This document shows positions 35,017-43,574 of a DNA stretch of 64,000 bases, in pieces. The position numbers were made by a program, and so were the translations under genes. Location of the stretch: contig DLHF01000075.1 in the NCBI GenBank assembly GCA_002483085.1, positions 59,986 through 123,985 on the forward strand, written 5' to 3'. Positions within the stretch are counted from its first letter, which is position 1. Every line of letters begins with the position of its first letter. The stretch is from Ignavibacteria bacterium UBA7675 (GTDB lineage: Bacteria > Bacteroidota > Ignavibacteria > Kapaibacteriales > UB7675). Below the pieces are notes generated by a model, which did no database searches, was not told where the DNA came from, and saw only the letters and a program-made list of their open reading frames with translations.

Positions 35017-36354
35017 ATGCGTAAAATGTTCAGCTCACTCCTGTTCTTACTTCCAGCCTTGCTCGCTCCTCTTGTTGCTTTTTCGCAGACAGAGCTTCTG
35101 CAATCGGGGCCAATGCTTGGCTATGCCGATATGCGCGAAGTAGCGCTGTGGGCACAGACCACTGTTCCGGCAGATGTACAATTTATGTACTGGGATTCCG
35201 CATCGCCCGGGCAGAAATATTCTACTGCCAAAATACATACATCCGAAGACCAAGCGTGTGTGGCTACACTGAAAGCCGACAAGGTAGAGCCCGGTCGTGT
35301 GTATTTCTACGAATTGTATATCAATGGCAGTCTGGTGGCGCGCCCGTATACGCTGCGTTTCCAAACGCTGAAGCTCTGGCAATACCGCGAAGAACCACCG
35401 CCCTTCCGTGTCGCTCTGGGCAGTTGCACATATATCAACGAAGAGCAATACGACAGGCCCGGTCGGGGATATGGCGGCGAGAATGAGATATTTACGTCGA
35501 TTAGCAACAAACAGCCCGATGTGATGCTTTGGCTGGGCGATAATACGTACCTGCGCGAGCCGGACTGGAACACGCGCACAGGTGTGCTAAAGCGCTACAC
35601 CCACACGCGTTCGCTCTCGCAAATGCAGCCCCTGCTTGCAGCAACACACAACTACGCCATTTGGGACGATCACGACTACGGCCCCAACGACGCCGACCGG
35701 AGTTTCTGGAACAAACAAACGACGCTCGAAGCGTTCAAGCTCTTCTGGCCGAACCACAGCTATGGTATCGATGGAAAATCGGGCATCACAACGCGCTTTG
35801 AATGGGCAGATGTGGAGTTCTTCCTGCTGGATAACAGGTGGTTTCGCTCGCCAAATACACGCAAAACCGGCGACCGCGCTATGCTCGGGAAAGAACAACT
35901 ACAGTGGCTCATCGACGCGCTGGCGTATAGCCGCGCTACGTTCAAAATTGTAGCAGTTGGCGGACAGATGCTCAACCCTGCAAAAGTGTACGAAAACTAC
36001 TCTACGTACCCGGAAGAGCGGGAAGAACTGCTGCGGCTGATCAAAGCGGAAAATATTCCGGGCGTGGTGTTTGTCGACGGCGATAGGCACATCACAGAGC
36101 TATCGAAAATGGATCGCGAAGGCACCTATCCTCTGTACGATCTTACAGTGTCGCCGCTTACATCCGGCCCAGGCCGCAATGCCGCCGAGGAAGGAAATAC
36201 AATGCTGGTGCCGGGCACAGTTGTAGAAAAACGCAATTTTGGCGTATTGGAATTCTCCGGTACACGCCGCGACAGAATAATGAAAATCACGATATACGAC
36301 AGCAGTGGCCTTGAGCAATGGTCGAAAACTATTTCAGCCAAAGATGTTCAATAA
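35017..36354 (+). CDS. PhoD-like alkaline phosphatase/phosphodiesterase, secreted
   Basis: 445 residues from the ATG at 35017, with CTGGGA upstream and a signal peptide (MFSSLLFLLPALLAPLVAFS). An N-terminal fibronectin-like domain precedes the metallophosphatase core. Core motifs are VALGSCTY (near 130), DVMLWLGDNTYL (near 168), IWDDHDYGPNDAD (near 215) and VFVDGDRHITEL (near 350), which are the metal ligands of the PhoD (PF09423) family. It should release phosphate from phosphomono- or diesters outside the inner membrane. A bidirectional terminator follows. Confidence 0.93.
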   Translation: MRKMFSSLLFLLPALLAPLVAFSQTELLQSGPMLGYADMREVALWAQTTVPADVQFMYWDSASPGQKYSTAKIHTSEDQACVATLKADKVEPGRVYFYELYINGSLVARPYTLRFQTLKLWQYREEPPPFRVALGSCTYINEEQYDRPGRGYGGENEIFTSISNKQPDVMLWLGDNTYLREPDWNTRTGVLKRYTHTRSLSQMQPLLAATHNYAIWDDHDYGPNDADRSFWNKQTTLEAFKLFWPNHSYGIDGKSGITTRFEWADVEFFLLDNRWFRSPNTRKTGDRAMLGKEQLQWLIDALAYSRATFKIVAVGGQMLNPAKVYENYSTYPEEREELLRLIKAENIPGVVFVDGDRHITELSKMDREGTYPLYDLTVSPLTSGPGRNAAEEGNTMLVPGTVVEKRNFGVLEFSGTRRDRIMKITIYDSSGLEQWSKTISAKDVQ

Positions 36355-36370
36355 GCTACCTGTAGCGCTC

Positions 36371-36408
36371 AAAAAAAACGTGCGTGCAGTAATTATCGCA
36401 CGCACGTT
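36371..36408. terminator. bidirectional terminator between convergent genes
   Basis: 11-bp stem AACGTGCGTGC / GCACGCACGTT with a 10-base loop. The minus direction is followed by a run of eight T (36371-36378), serving the chemoreceptor gene. The plus direction has only TTGT, a weaker stop for the phosphatase gene. Confidence 0.85.
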
Positions 36409-36427
36409 GTCCCGTGTGTTATATCAC

Positions 36428-38242
36428 TCACGCCATTTGTAAACGCCGAGTAGGCAATACACCTTGACGAGCTTTTCCATGAACCCCATTCGCACCGAAA
36501 GAAGGTGTTTCGTTCTCATGCTCCACGCCTTCACTATCCGATGAGAAGCGATTGACCATCGAACGCAAGCCCATCGCTAGATCGTTGAGATGATTTGTAG
36601 CCTGCGCAATCTGGTGCACACCAGCGGCAGACTCTTCGGCCACTACATGCATTCCCTCGATAGAACGGCTTACTTCACTCATTGTCGACGACTGCTCCTC
36701 GCTTGCTACGGCGATTTGGTTGACCAGTGTTGTCACCTGATCGGTCTCCCGGCTAATACGCTCAAAAGCCTCGACCAGCACATCCGACGACGAGAGTTCG
36801 CGAATAACAACTGTGCCAGCGCGTTCCATTGACTCATGCGCCTCGCGGGTTTCCTGCTGAATGGATTTTAGCACGACAGCAATATCTTTTGTTGCCTTTG
36901 CTGTGCGCTCGGCGAGTTTCCGCACTTCGTCTGCTACAACAGCAAAACCTCGACCATGGGTACCTGCGCGTGCGGCCTCAATAGCCGCGTTCAGCGCCAG
37001 AAGGTTGGTTTGGTCGGCGATATCCGTAATTGTTTCGGAAATACTGCCCACTTCTTCCACCTTCGATGTCAGTGCGTCGATCTTTTTGCCTGTTTCGTTC
37101 GTAACGTCGGCAATTGTCTGCATGCTGCTCCGTGCGCTTTGTACGGCTGCGGAACCGGAGCGTGAGGCTTCGCTTGCTTGTGTAGAAGACTGCGCCGTAA
37201 CGGTAATGCTCTGCGCTGTTTCGGAAATTGTCTGAGCCATTTCCTCAGAGGCGGCTGCTACTTCTGCAGCCTGCTGCGCCTGCTCCTCCACTGCGGCGGC
37301 CATCTGCTGTACACTGGAGCTGATTTCCGTTGTATACTGCGTTACTTCGTCTGTGGCCAAGCGCACTTCATTGGCAAGCATGGTGATGTCTTCCAATGCC
37401 TGCTGTGCCTCACGCGCCGAGCGATCAGCTTCAGCGCTTTTCAGCTCTATTTCCCGCATACCCGACCTCACAGCTCCAACCATTGCATTAAACGATATGG
37501 CAAGGCTGCCGAGCTCGTCTGCTGTAGTGGCTTTTACAATAGTATCCAAATCGCCATCAGCGACTTTGCGTGCAGCTCCGTCGAGTTCGCTCAGTGGCTT
37601 GACTATAGATCGCGTGATCACAACGCCAAAGAGCGCAGCGAGCACAACAGCAACCGCGAGTACCGATAACATTGTGATGTCTACTGTTTGCGCCGTTTGC
37701 TGGGCGTTCTGGCTATGTGCAGCAGCGGAATGCAGTTCGGCCTCGATCATGCTCTCTATAATCCCCATCATCTGCCCAAACACCACGCGTGCCTCAGCAT
37801 TTACCAAGACAAGCGCCTCCGCTTTTTGTCCGACGCGTATCAGCTCTTCAACACCGCCGCGCAATTCCTGATAGCGAGCGGCAATATTCTTGTAATCAGC
37901 CAGAACAACTTTATCTTGACTCGATAATTGGTGCTTCTCATAAGTAGTTAACAGCGAATCAATAACAGCGAACCTTGTTTCCATCTTCCGAAGTTCTTCT
38001 TCCTCTGCTCCCTCTATGCTAATAGCCCGAAGAAGCGCCAGCCTGACTACGTACCATTCACGGCTTATATGATTGAGCTGATTGACAGGGAGAAGCCTGT
38101 CAGCATATATCTCCGTAACAATTGGAGTAATTGTAGAAATACCAAACACACCTACGAAGCCAGTAATCGCCAGCAGCAGAGCAATAAGGGCAAAAGCAAC
38201 TGGTAATCTCTTTCTGATAGAAAGGTTTTGAAACCAAGACAT
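36428..38242 (-). CDS. methyl-accepting chemotaxis protein
   Basis: 604 residues. TM1 about 13-33, a periplasmic four-helix-bundle (4HB_MCP) sensor about 35-190, TM2 about 192-212 (MLSVLAVAVVLAALFGVVI), HAMP 213-265, then the long cytoplasmic coiled coil. The highly conserved hairpin NLLALNAAIEAARAG followed by FAVVADEVRKLAERT is intact, so it should bind CheA/CheW. No other che genes are in the window. A strong GGAGGGAATT precedes the ATG. The ligand is unknown. Confidence 0.96.
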   Translation of the reverse strand: MSWFQNLSIRKRLPVAFALIALLLAITGFVGVFGISTITPIVTEIYADRLLPVNQLNHISREWYVVRLALLRAISIEGAEEEELRKMETRFAVIDSLLTTYEKHQLSSQDKVVLADYKNIAARYQELRGGVEELIRVGQKAEALVLVNAEARVVFGQMMGIIESMIEAELHSAAAHSQNAQQTAQTVDITMLSVLAVAVVLAALFGVVITRSIVKPLSELDGAARKVADGDLDTIVKATTADELGSLAISFNAMVGAVRSGMREIELKSAEADRSAREAQQALEDITMLANEVRLATDEVTQYTTEISSSVQQMAAAVEEQAQQAAEVAAASEEMAQTISETAQSITVTAQSSTQASEASRSGSAAVQSARSSMQTIADVTNETGKKIDALTSKVEEVGSISETITDIADQTNLLALNAAIEAARAGTHGRGFAVVADEVRKLAERTAKATKDIAVVLKSIQQETREAHESMERAGTVVIRELSSSDVLVEAFERISRETDQVTTLVNQIAVASEEQSSTMSEVSRSIEGMHVVAEESAAGVHQIAQATNHLNDLAMGLRSMVNRFSSDSEGVEHENETPSFGANGVHGKARQGVLPTRRLQMA

Positions 38243-39037
38243 AATTCCCTCCGGGGGACACAGATAAGGAAAAAGAATATTCGTCGGATATTATTATCCG
38301 CTCAAGAGTTATGAGAAATCAGCAGAGGAAGGAAGTCCGATCCGGATGCAGATATGGACTGGTGCCGCACCATAGTTGCTGCAACTACATTGAAAAAACC
38401 AACTCGCTACTGACGGAACATCTACATCGTTGCCACTTCGCATCCTCTTCGAGGATGCAAATAAGTATTCAGTTGCTTCGCACGCTCCAGATTACTTCCT
38501 ACGCCGTTGAACTGCTCAGGTGCCTTCTATGATATAACAACCAGGAGCCCCTATTACTGGCACAGCAGTGCACGACTGCACCTCATAGTATCTTTTCCTT
38601 TGCTACCTTCAGCTCCCGTCCGTGGTTGTGAGTTGTGTAGCAAGATTCGTTTTTTCTCAATGGCAGCCTTGAGCATGTGGAGGCACTCGCTGCGTTGAGC
38701 ATAGTTTCTGTAGTGCACAGTGCCACCGGAGACATAATCGCGTGTTTCCACAGATACTTTATAATAGGTTAAAAATATATATATATTTATTGTAGCATTG
38801 ATCATGTTTTTGTAACAGGCCAAACGAGCACTTGATTGCTGTGGCAGGAAAGAAGAACAATACGCGGCAACAGGCAGAGCAGCCACGCGACGGGTGTGCT
38901 ACGCGGTGCGGAGGCGGTCAGCACGAGCAAAGACAGAAGCGCCCTTCTTTATGCTTCTGCACGGCTGTCGGTACGGTTTAAAACAACAGCAGCGAGCTAT
39001 GCCCGCTGCCGTTTCATTCCATTATGAGTGTGCTCTG
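38243..39037. other. 795-base intergenic region
   Basis: Largest gene-free stretch in the window. It holds the chemoreceptor promoter region, an AT-rich patch (TATATATATATTTATTG near 38780) and repeat copy R7 (38895-38944). Short frames here lack start signals and protein character. Nothing else is recognised. Confidence 0.55.
38895..38944 (-). repeat. dispersed repeat copy R7 (modules A and D)
   Basis: Minus-orientation module A (ACGCGGTGCGGAGGC, from 38901) and module D (AAAGACAGAAGCGCCC, 38929-38944), the latter identical to R5. Confidence 0.7.
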
Positions 39038-40441
39038 TTACTCGCCCTGAGCTTTACTGAAGGCAGCGCGTCCATCGAACTGCAGCAGTTTTTCTACGTG
39101 CATCCACTGCACACCTGCCTGGCTCAATGCCTGGAGCAGCGCTATCACTTCGTCGTTGGTCACTAATTGCTCGCGGTTCGTGGTATCTGTAAGCGTATAG
39201 CGGCAGCGGTGATGATCTACCAAAAGAACATCTGGATTTGGCACACCGGGATATACTTTTGTACCGCGATTGCTGATCAGCTTTAGGGTAAACGGACCGA
39301 CCTGGGTGGGCATAGGCGGAAGACCAGCGGAATACTCCACGAACACATCTACACCTACGCATTCGGTCTTTACCGAGCGATGCGCCACTTTTTCGTCGAT
39401 ATCCACTCGTATCGGTGTTGGCACTTCGAGTTCACCGGGGATCGATTCGAGCCTTTCGATAATTCCACGTGCGAACTCTGAAGTCGAAGCCGAGCCGCCG
39501 AGATCGCGAGTACGCACACCGTCTTTCATCGTGCGCTCCAGCGCATTCTGGATGCGAAATGCCGTCTGCACATAGCCGAGGTGTTGCAGCATCTGAATAG
39601 CCGACAGCAGCAGAGCAGTCGGGTTGGCAAGCCCCATACCGGCAATATCGGGTGCCGAACCATGGACAGCTTCAAACACCGCCGTGCGCTCGCCAATATT
39701 GCCACCGGGCGCTACGCCCAGCCCGCCGACGAGCCCTGCACACAGATCGCTCACAATATCGCCGTACAGATTCGGGCACACGAGCACGTCGAACTGCTCC
39801 GGACGTGTTACGAGCTGCATACAGCAGTTGTCCACGATAATATCGCCAGTTTCGATGTCTGGATAATCTTTCGACACTTCGCGGAAGCACTCAAGGAACA
39901 GGCCATCGGTTACCTTGTGAATATTCGCCTTGTGCACAGCTACTACTTTTGTGCGCTTGAGCGAGCGCGCCATCTCGAACGCATAACGAGCGATACGCGT
40001 AGAGCCGGGGCGTGTAATGAGCTTCAAGCACTCCGCCACATCTACAGTCTGGCTGTACTCGATACCAGCATAGGTATCTTCGATATTTTCTCGTACAATA
40101 ATCAGGTCTACATTGCTGAATCGTGTTTCTACTCCGGGCATGGTGCGCGCCGGGCGTACATTTGAGTACAATTCCAGCGTTTTGCGCAGCGTTACGTTTA
40201 CCGATTTATGGCCTGTACCCACTGGCGTCGTGGTGGGGCCTTTCAGCGCAAGACCGTACTCGCGAATAGCTGCAATCGTTTCGTCGGGCAGCCCGGAAGG
40301 ATCCAAGTGTAGCGAGCCCAACCCCGCCTGTTTTTCCACCCAATCAATTGGAGCGCCTGCTGCTGCAAGAATATCGACAACTGCGTCGGCGATTTCGGGA
40401 CCAATACCGTCCCCTTTGATTAAAACTACTGTATGCTTCAT
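39038..40441 (-). CDS. icd: NADP-dependent isocitrate dehydrogenase
   Basis: 467 residues from the ATG at 40441 (MKHTVVLIKGDGIGPEIADA); an upstream in-frame ATG at 40474 is possible. It has the beta-decarboxylating dehydrogenase fold: GPTTTPVGTGHKSVNVTLRK (substrate Ser/Asn), NVRPARTMPG, VRENIEDTYAG, and GDIVSDLCAGLVGG plus EAVHGSAPDIAG in the nucleotide-binding part. The extra 130 C-terminal residues fit the TIGR02924-type isocitrate dehydrogenase found in alphaproteobacteria and Thermus rather than the E. coli form. It makes 2-oxoglutarate in the TCA cycle. Confidence 0.9.
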   Translation of the reverse strand: MKHTVVLIKGDGIGPEIADAVVDILAAAGAPIDWVEKQAGLGSLHLDPSGLPDETIAAIREYGLALKGPTTTPVGTGHKSVNVTLRKTLELYSNVRPARTMPGVETRFSNVDLIIVRENIEDTYAGIEYSQTVDVAECLKLITRPGSTRIARYAFEMARSLKRTKVVAVHKANIHKVTDGLFLECFREVSKDYPDIETGDIIVDNCCMQLVTRPEQFDVLVCPNLYGDIVSDLCAGLVGGLGVAPGGNIGERTAVFEAVHGSAPDIAGMGLANPTALLLSAIQMLQHLGYVQTAFRIQNALERTMKDGVRTRDLGGSASTSEFARGIIERLESIPGELEVPTPIRVDIDEKVAHRSVKTECVGVDVFVEYSAGLPPMPTQVGPFTLKLISNRGTKVYPGVPNPDVLLVDHHRCRYTLTDTTNREQLVTNDEVIALLQALSQAGVQWMHVEKLLQFDGRAAFSKAQGE

Positions 40442-40497
40442 ATTCAGCCGGATCCAGGAAAATGGGTTCAACACTATAGCACGGGCATGCTGTTAGT

Positions 40498-40550
40498 CCG
40501 CCGCGTCGCTGTCGCCAGGTGGACTCGTCCGCGCATCGTTCTTACGATAA
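40498..40550 (-). repeat. dispersed repeat fragment, copy R8
   Basis: CGTCGCTGTCGCC (module B core, minus orientation) followed by CTCGTCCGCGCATCGTTC and TTACGATAA, closely matching R3. It lies between the isocitrate dehydrogenase start and the thiolase stop. Confidence 0.6.
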
Positions 40551-40623
40551 TGCCGTTGCGTCTTGTTCTGCCTTTGCCGCCACCCGGCAGACCGGGGCGC
40601 ACAAGAGGCTATTGAGTTGTTCT

Positions 40624-40655
40624 TAAAAAACAAGGGGCAGCCTTCGCCGCCCCTT
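40624..40655 (-). terminator. rho-independent terminator after thiolase gene
   Basis: Stem AAGGGGC / GCCCCTT. On the minus strand it is followed by G and six T, 16 bases past the stop. Confidence 0.85.
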
Positions 40656-40670
40656 TACCATCATTCATTA

Positions 40671-41846
40671 TCAGAGAATTTCGATCACCATTGCACTGGC
40701 TTCGCCACCGCCGATGCACAGTGTGGCAAGGCCGTACTTCTTACCACGGCGCTTCAGAGCGTATATCAGCGTAGTAAGCACGCGCGCACCCGAAGCACCG
40801 ATGGGATGGCCCAGCGCTACAGCTCCACCGTGCACATTTACTTTGTCGTGCGGAATACCCAGTTTGTCCTGTGCAGCCAACACCACTACAGCAAATGCCT
40901 CGTTCACTTCGAACAAGTCGATATCGCCTATGGACATACCCACTTTGTCGAGCACGCGCTGAATACCGCCAACTGGAGCGGTGGTAAACAGCTCGGGCTT
41001 CTGCGCGAACGACGCATGACCGAGAATTTTTGCAACAGGCTGCACGCCGAGCGCTTGCGCTTTGCTGGCCGAAGCAATAACAATTGCTGCGGCACCATCG
41101 TCGATAGAGCTGGCATTTGCGGCTGTGATTGTGCCATCGCTTTTAAACACGGGGCGAAGCGTCGGTATTTTGTCGAATTTTACTTTGCTGGGTTCTTCGT
41201 CGGTATCTACTGTCACCGAACCCTTTTTGTCCTGGATGACCACCGGCACGATCTCATCGCGGAACCAGCCTTGCTCCTGCGCTTCGATAGCGCGCTTATA
41301 GCTGGCGATGGTAAACTCGTCCTGTGCTTCTCGCGGTACATTGCAGTCCACAGCGCACATTTCGGCGGCAACACCCATGTGGAAATGGTTGTACACATCC
41401 CACAGGCCATCGTGCACCATCGAGTCGATCAGTTCGCCATTGCCCATTTTATAGCCCGCGCGCGCCTGTTTGAGCAGGTACGGAGCATTGGACATTGATT
41501 CTTGCCCACCGGCAACAACGATATCGGCATCGCCACAGCGCACAGCTTGGTCGGCGAGCATGACAGCCTTCAGACCGCTGCCGCATACCTTGTTAATCGT
41601 CATACACGGCACGGAATCCGGTAGACCTGCGAAAATGGACGCCTGGCGCGCCGGAGCTTGGCCTATGCCTGCGGTCAGTACATTGCCCATGATTACTTCG
41701 CTTACGTCACCCGGCTGAATCCCCGCACGGCTCACAGCTTCTTTAATAGCCACAGCGCCAAGCTGCGGTGCAGAAAAAGAGGAAAGGCTGCCCATAAACG
41801 CCCCAATGGGAGTGCGCGCAGCAGAGAGAATGACTGACTGCTCCAT
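40671..41846 (-). CDS. acetyl-CoA C-acetyltransferase (thiolase)
   Basis: 391 residues from the ATG at 41846 (MEQSVILSAARTPIGAFMG), the usual thiolase start. The frame continues upstream, but the extra 56 residues are not family-like. Active-site Cys in NKVCGSGLKAVML (about 85-97), the NEAFAVVV loop, the GHPIGASGARVLTTL His segment near 345 and the terminal CIGGGEASA Cys are all present. It condenses two acetyl-CoA or cleaves acetoacetyl-CoA. The FAH enzyme and the CoA-transferase elsewhere in the window suggest organic-acid use, without direct linkage. Confidence 0.95.
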   Translation of the reverse strand: MEQSVILSAARTPIGAFMGSLSSFSAPQLGAVAIKEAVSRAGIQPGDVSEVIMGNVLTAGIGQAPARQASIFAGLPDSVPCMTINKVCGSGLKAVMLADQAVRCGDADIVVAGGQESMSNAPYLLKQARAGYKMGNGELIDSMVHDGLWDVYNHFHMGVAAEMCAVDCNVPREAQDEFTIASYKRAIEAQEQGWFRDEIVPVVIQDKKGSVTVDTDEEPSKVKFDKIPTLRPVFKSDGTITAANASSIDDGAAAIVIASASKAQALGVQPVAKILGHASFAQKPELFTTAPVGGIQRVLDKVGMSIGDIDLFEVNEAFAVVVLAAQDKLGIPHDKVNVHGGAVALGHPIGASGARVLTTLIYALKRRGKKYGLATLCIGGGEASAMVIEIL

Positions 41847-42122
41847 AGATATCCTGTATAAATACTGTTCGGAGGTTAAAACAAGACTACAAAAATACGC
41901 TTTTTCGCCCGGAATACAAGCGTGGAAGAAGGCTCTTTTCCCGGCTGCCGGAGGGTAGGAAGCCAAGGAGAAATAGCCATTGCGCCTCGCCTGTAGCAGC
42001 AAACGGCAAAGCAATACTGATCAGGTGACGGCAACCGGAAGAAATTGTTATTCGCATCCTGTGTTTCGATGCAAGTAGCAAGCAAGAACAATCTTCTATT
42101 CCGGCAACCCGGTTTAATTTCG

Positions 42123-42130
42123 TAGCTTTG
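42123..42130 (+). promoter_or_regulatory. TAnnTTTG -7-type promoter box
   Basis: TAGCTTTG lies 32 bases before the ATG of the metallo-hydrolase gene and matches the Bacteroidota -7 consensus. Confidence 0.45.
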
Positions 42131-42162
42131 CACATTATCAATTGTCCAACGATGCTGTATCT

Positions 42163-42810
42163 ATGAATTCCCATCTTGCGATTATCCCAGTCGAAGCCGG
42201 TCCGGTAGCTACTGTCGGCTATCTGGTTCTCGATACACAGGCTGCAAAAGCGGCAGTTGTGGATGTACCGCACGGCAGTGCCCATATATTTATGCAGCTC
42301 GCCGGAGAGCACGGTGTGGAAATCGCTGCAATCTGGCTTACGCATTCGCATTGGGACCACACAGCAGATGCCGCAGAGATAGTGCGCCAGACCAACGCCG
42401 AAGTGTTTATCCACCGAGCCGACGAATACCGGCTCTTCGACCCAATGAAACACAGCATATGGCCTCTTCCGTTCTCCATCGAGCCGGTGCTCGCTACCGG
42501 ATATTTTCACGACGGCGACATAATAACAATGGGCGATTGGACATTTGAAATACTGCACACACCCGGCCATACAGAAGGCGGCGTGTGCTTGGTGGACAAA
42601 AAGCACAGCATTGCGCTCGTAGGCGATACGCTCTTTGCTGGCAGCATAGGCCGAACTGACTTGCCCGGTGGCGACACAAACACCCTGCTACAGTCCATCA
42701 ACAACAGCTTGCTGACATTGGACGACGACATTAATATACTGCCCGGGCACGGCCCCGCGAGCACGATTGGAACAGAGCGAAAACACAATCCGTTCCTCGC
42801 TGTAGAGTAG
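42163..42810 (+). CDS. MBL-fold metallo-hydrolase (glyoxalase II-like)
   Basis: 215 residues from the ATG at 42163 (MNSHLAIIPVEAGPVATVGY). The metal-binding THSHWDHTADA motif lies near 66, with LHTPGHTEGGVCLVD (His) near 130, VGDTLFAGSIGRTD (Asp) and LPGHGPAST at the end. This is the YcbL/glyoxalase II-like arrangement with a binuclear metal site. The likely reaction is hydrolysis of a thioester such as S-lactoylglutathione or a related thiol ester. The substrate is inferred only. Confidence 0.92.
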   Translation: MNSHLAIIPVEAGPVATVGYLVLDTQAAKAAVVDVPHGSAHIFMQLAGEHGVEIAAIWLTHSHWDHTADAAEIVRQTNAEVFIHRADEYRLFDPMKHSIWPLPFSIEPVLATGYFHDGDIITMGDWTFEILHTPGHTEGGVCLVDKKHSIALVGDTLFAGSIGRTDLPGGDTNTLLQSINNSLLTLDDDINILPGHGPASTIGTERKHNPFLAVE

Positions 42811-42889
42811 CTTAGATTTTACTTTAAGCGACTCCTGCTATGCCTTCTAAATACAGGAAAGAAAATTTATTATACAGGGATTAGTGAAA

Positions 42890-43417
42890 ATGAAATTCTT
42901 GTCATTTTTCCGTCATTCTAAAGTCATCGTCCTCACGCTATTTTGCATTGTAACAGTATGTGGAGTATTTCCCGGCTGTTATTCATTTACGGGGGCTTCA
43001 GTGCCGTCGCATCTGAAGACACTGGAAATAGCTACGGCTGAGGACAAAAGTGGTTTTGGGGTGGCGATCTTCAGACAAAGTCTGACGGAACTACTCCTTG
43101 ATAAATTCCGACGCGATAATTCCTTCGAACTCGTCCGCGAGCGCCCTGACGCACGCCTAACTCCTACTATTGTATCAATCACCGAAGAAGTCGCTCTGGT
43201 AACATCGGGCGAATTAGAAGATAAACGGAAAGTAACTGTAAGAGTGCAGGTAGTGTACGACGATTTGGTGAAGCACAAGCAGGTATGGAGTAAAACTCCC
43301 GAGCAGTTCGAAGTGTATAATGTCAGCGAAGGCATAGAAGGTAGAAACAACGCTGTGCGCCTCGCTCTTGAGCGAGTAGCCGACGATATCCTTCTGGCCG
43401 TTGTATCGGGCTGGTAA
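42890..43417 (+). CDS. lptE: LptE-like outer-membrane assembly lipoprotein
   Basis: 175 residues from the ATG at 42890, with AGGGA upstream (an in-frame GTG lies two codons earlier). A lipoprotein signal ends at FPGCYSFTG, so Cys is lipidated near residue 29. The mature start CYSFTGASVPSHLKTLEI and the later TPTIVSITEEVAL and AVRLALERVADDILL match the LptE family, which plugs the LptD barrel in lipopolysaccharide export. LptE is poorly conserved, so the call rests on pattern and length. It precedes a GT2 glycosyltransferase. Confidence 0.8.
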   Translation: MKFLSFFRHSKVIVLTLFCIVTVCGVFPGCYSFTGASVPSHLKTLEIATAEDKSGFGVAIFRQSLTELLLDKFRRDNSFELVRERPDARLTPTIVSITEEVALVTSGELEDKRKVTVRVQVVYDDLVKHKQVWSKTPEQFEVYNVSEGIEGRNNAVRLALERVADDILLAVVSGW

Positions 43418-43559
43418 TCAAGCCAGTAAAACCTCTCTTCTCCTCTCTGTACCAACTGCGAGCTACGCATTCGCAGCTCCCCACATTTCTTCAAAGCAGT
43501 GGAAAGACCGCGTCCTGTGGCCTTCGCTTTGTCTACGCAGCAATCTCTTCAGTTTTTTA

Positions 43560-43567
43560 TACTTTTG
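43560..43567 (+). promoter_or_regulatory. TAnnTTTG -7-type promoter box
   Basis: TACTTTTG lies 8 bases before the first possible ATG (43575) and 20 before the second (43587) of the glycosyltransferase gene, favouring the second start if it is used. Confidence 0.35.
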
Positions 43568-43574
43568 TGATAGG

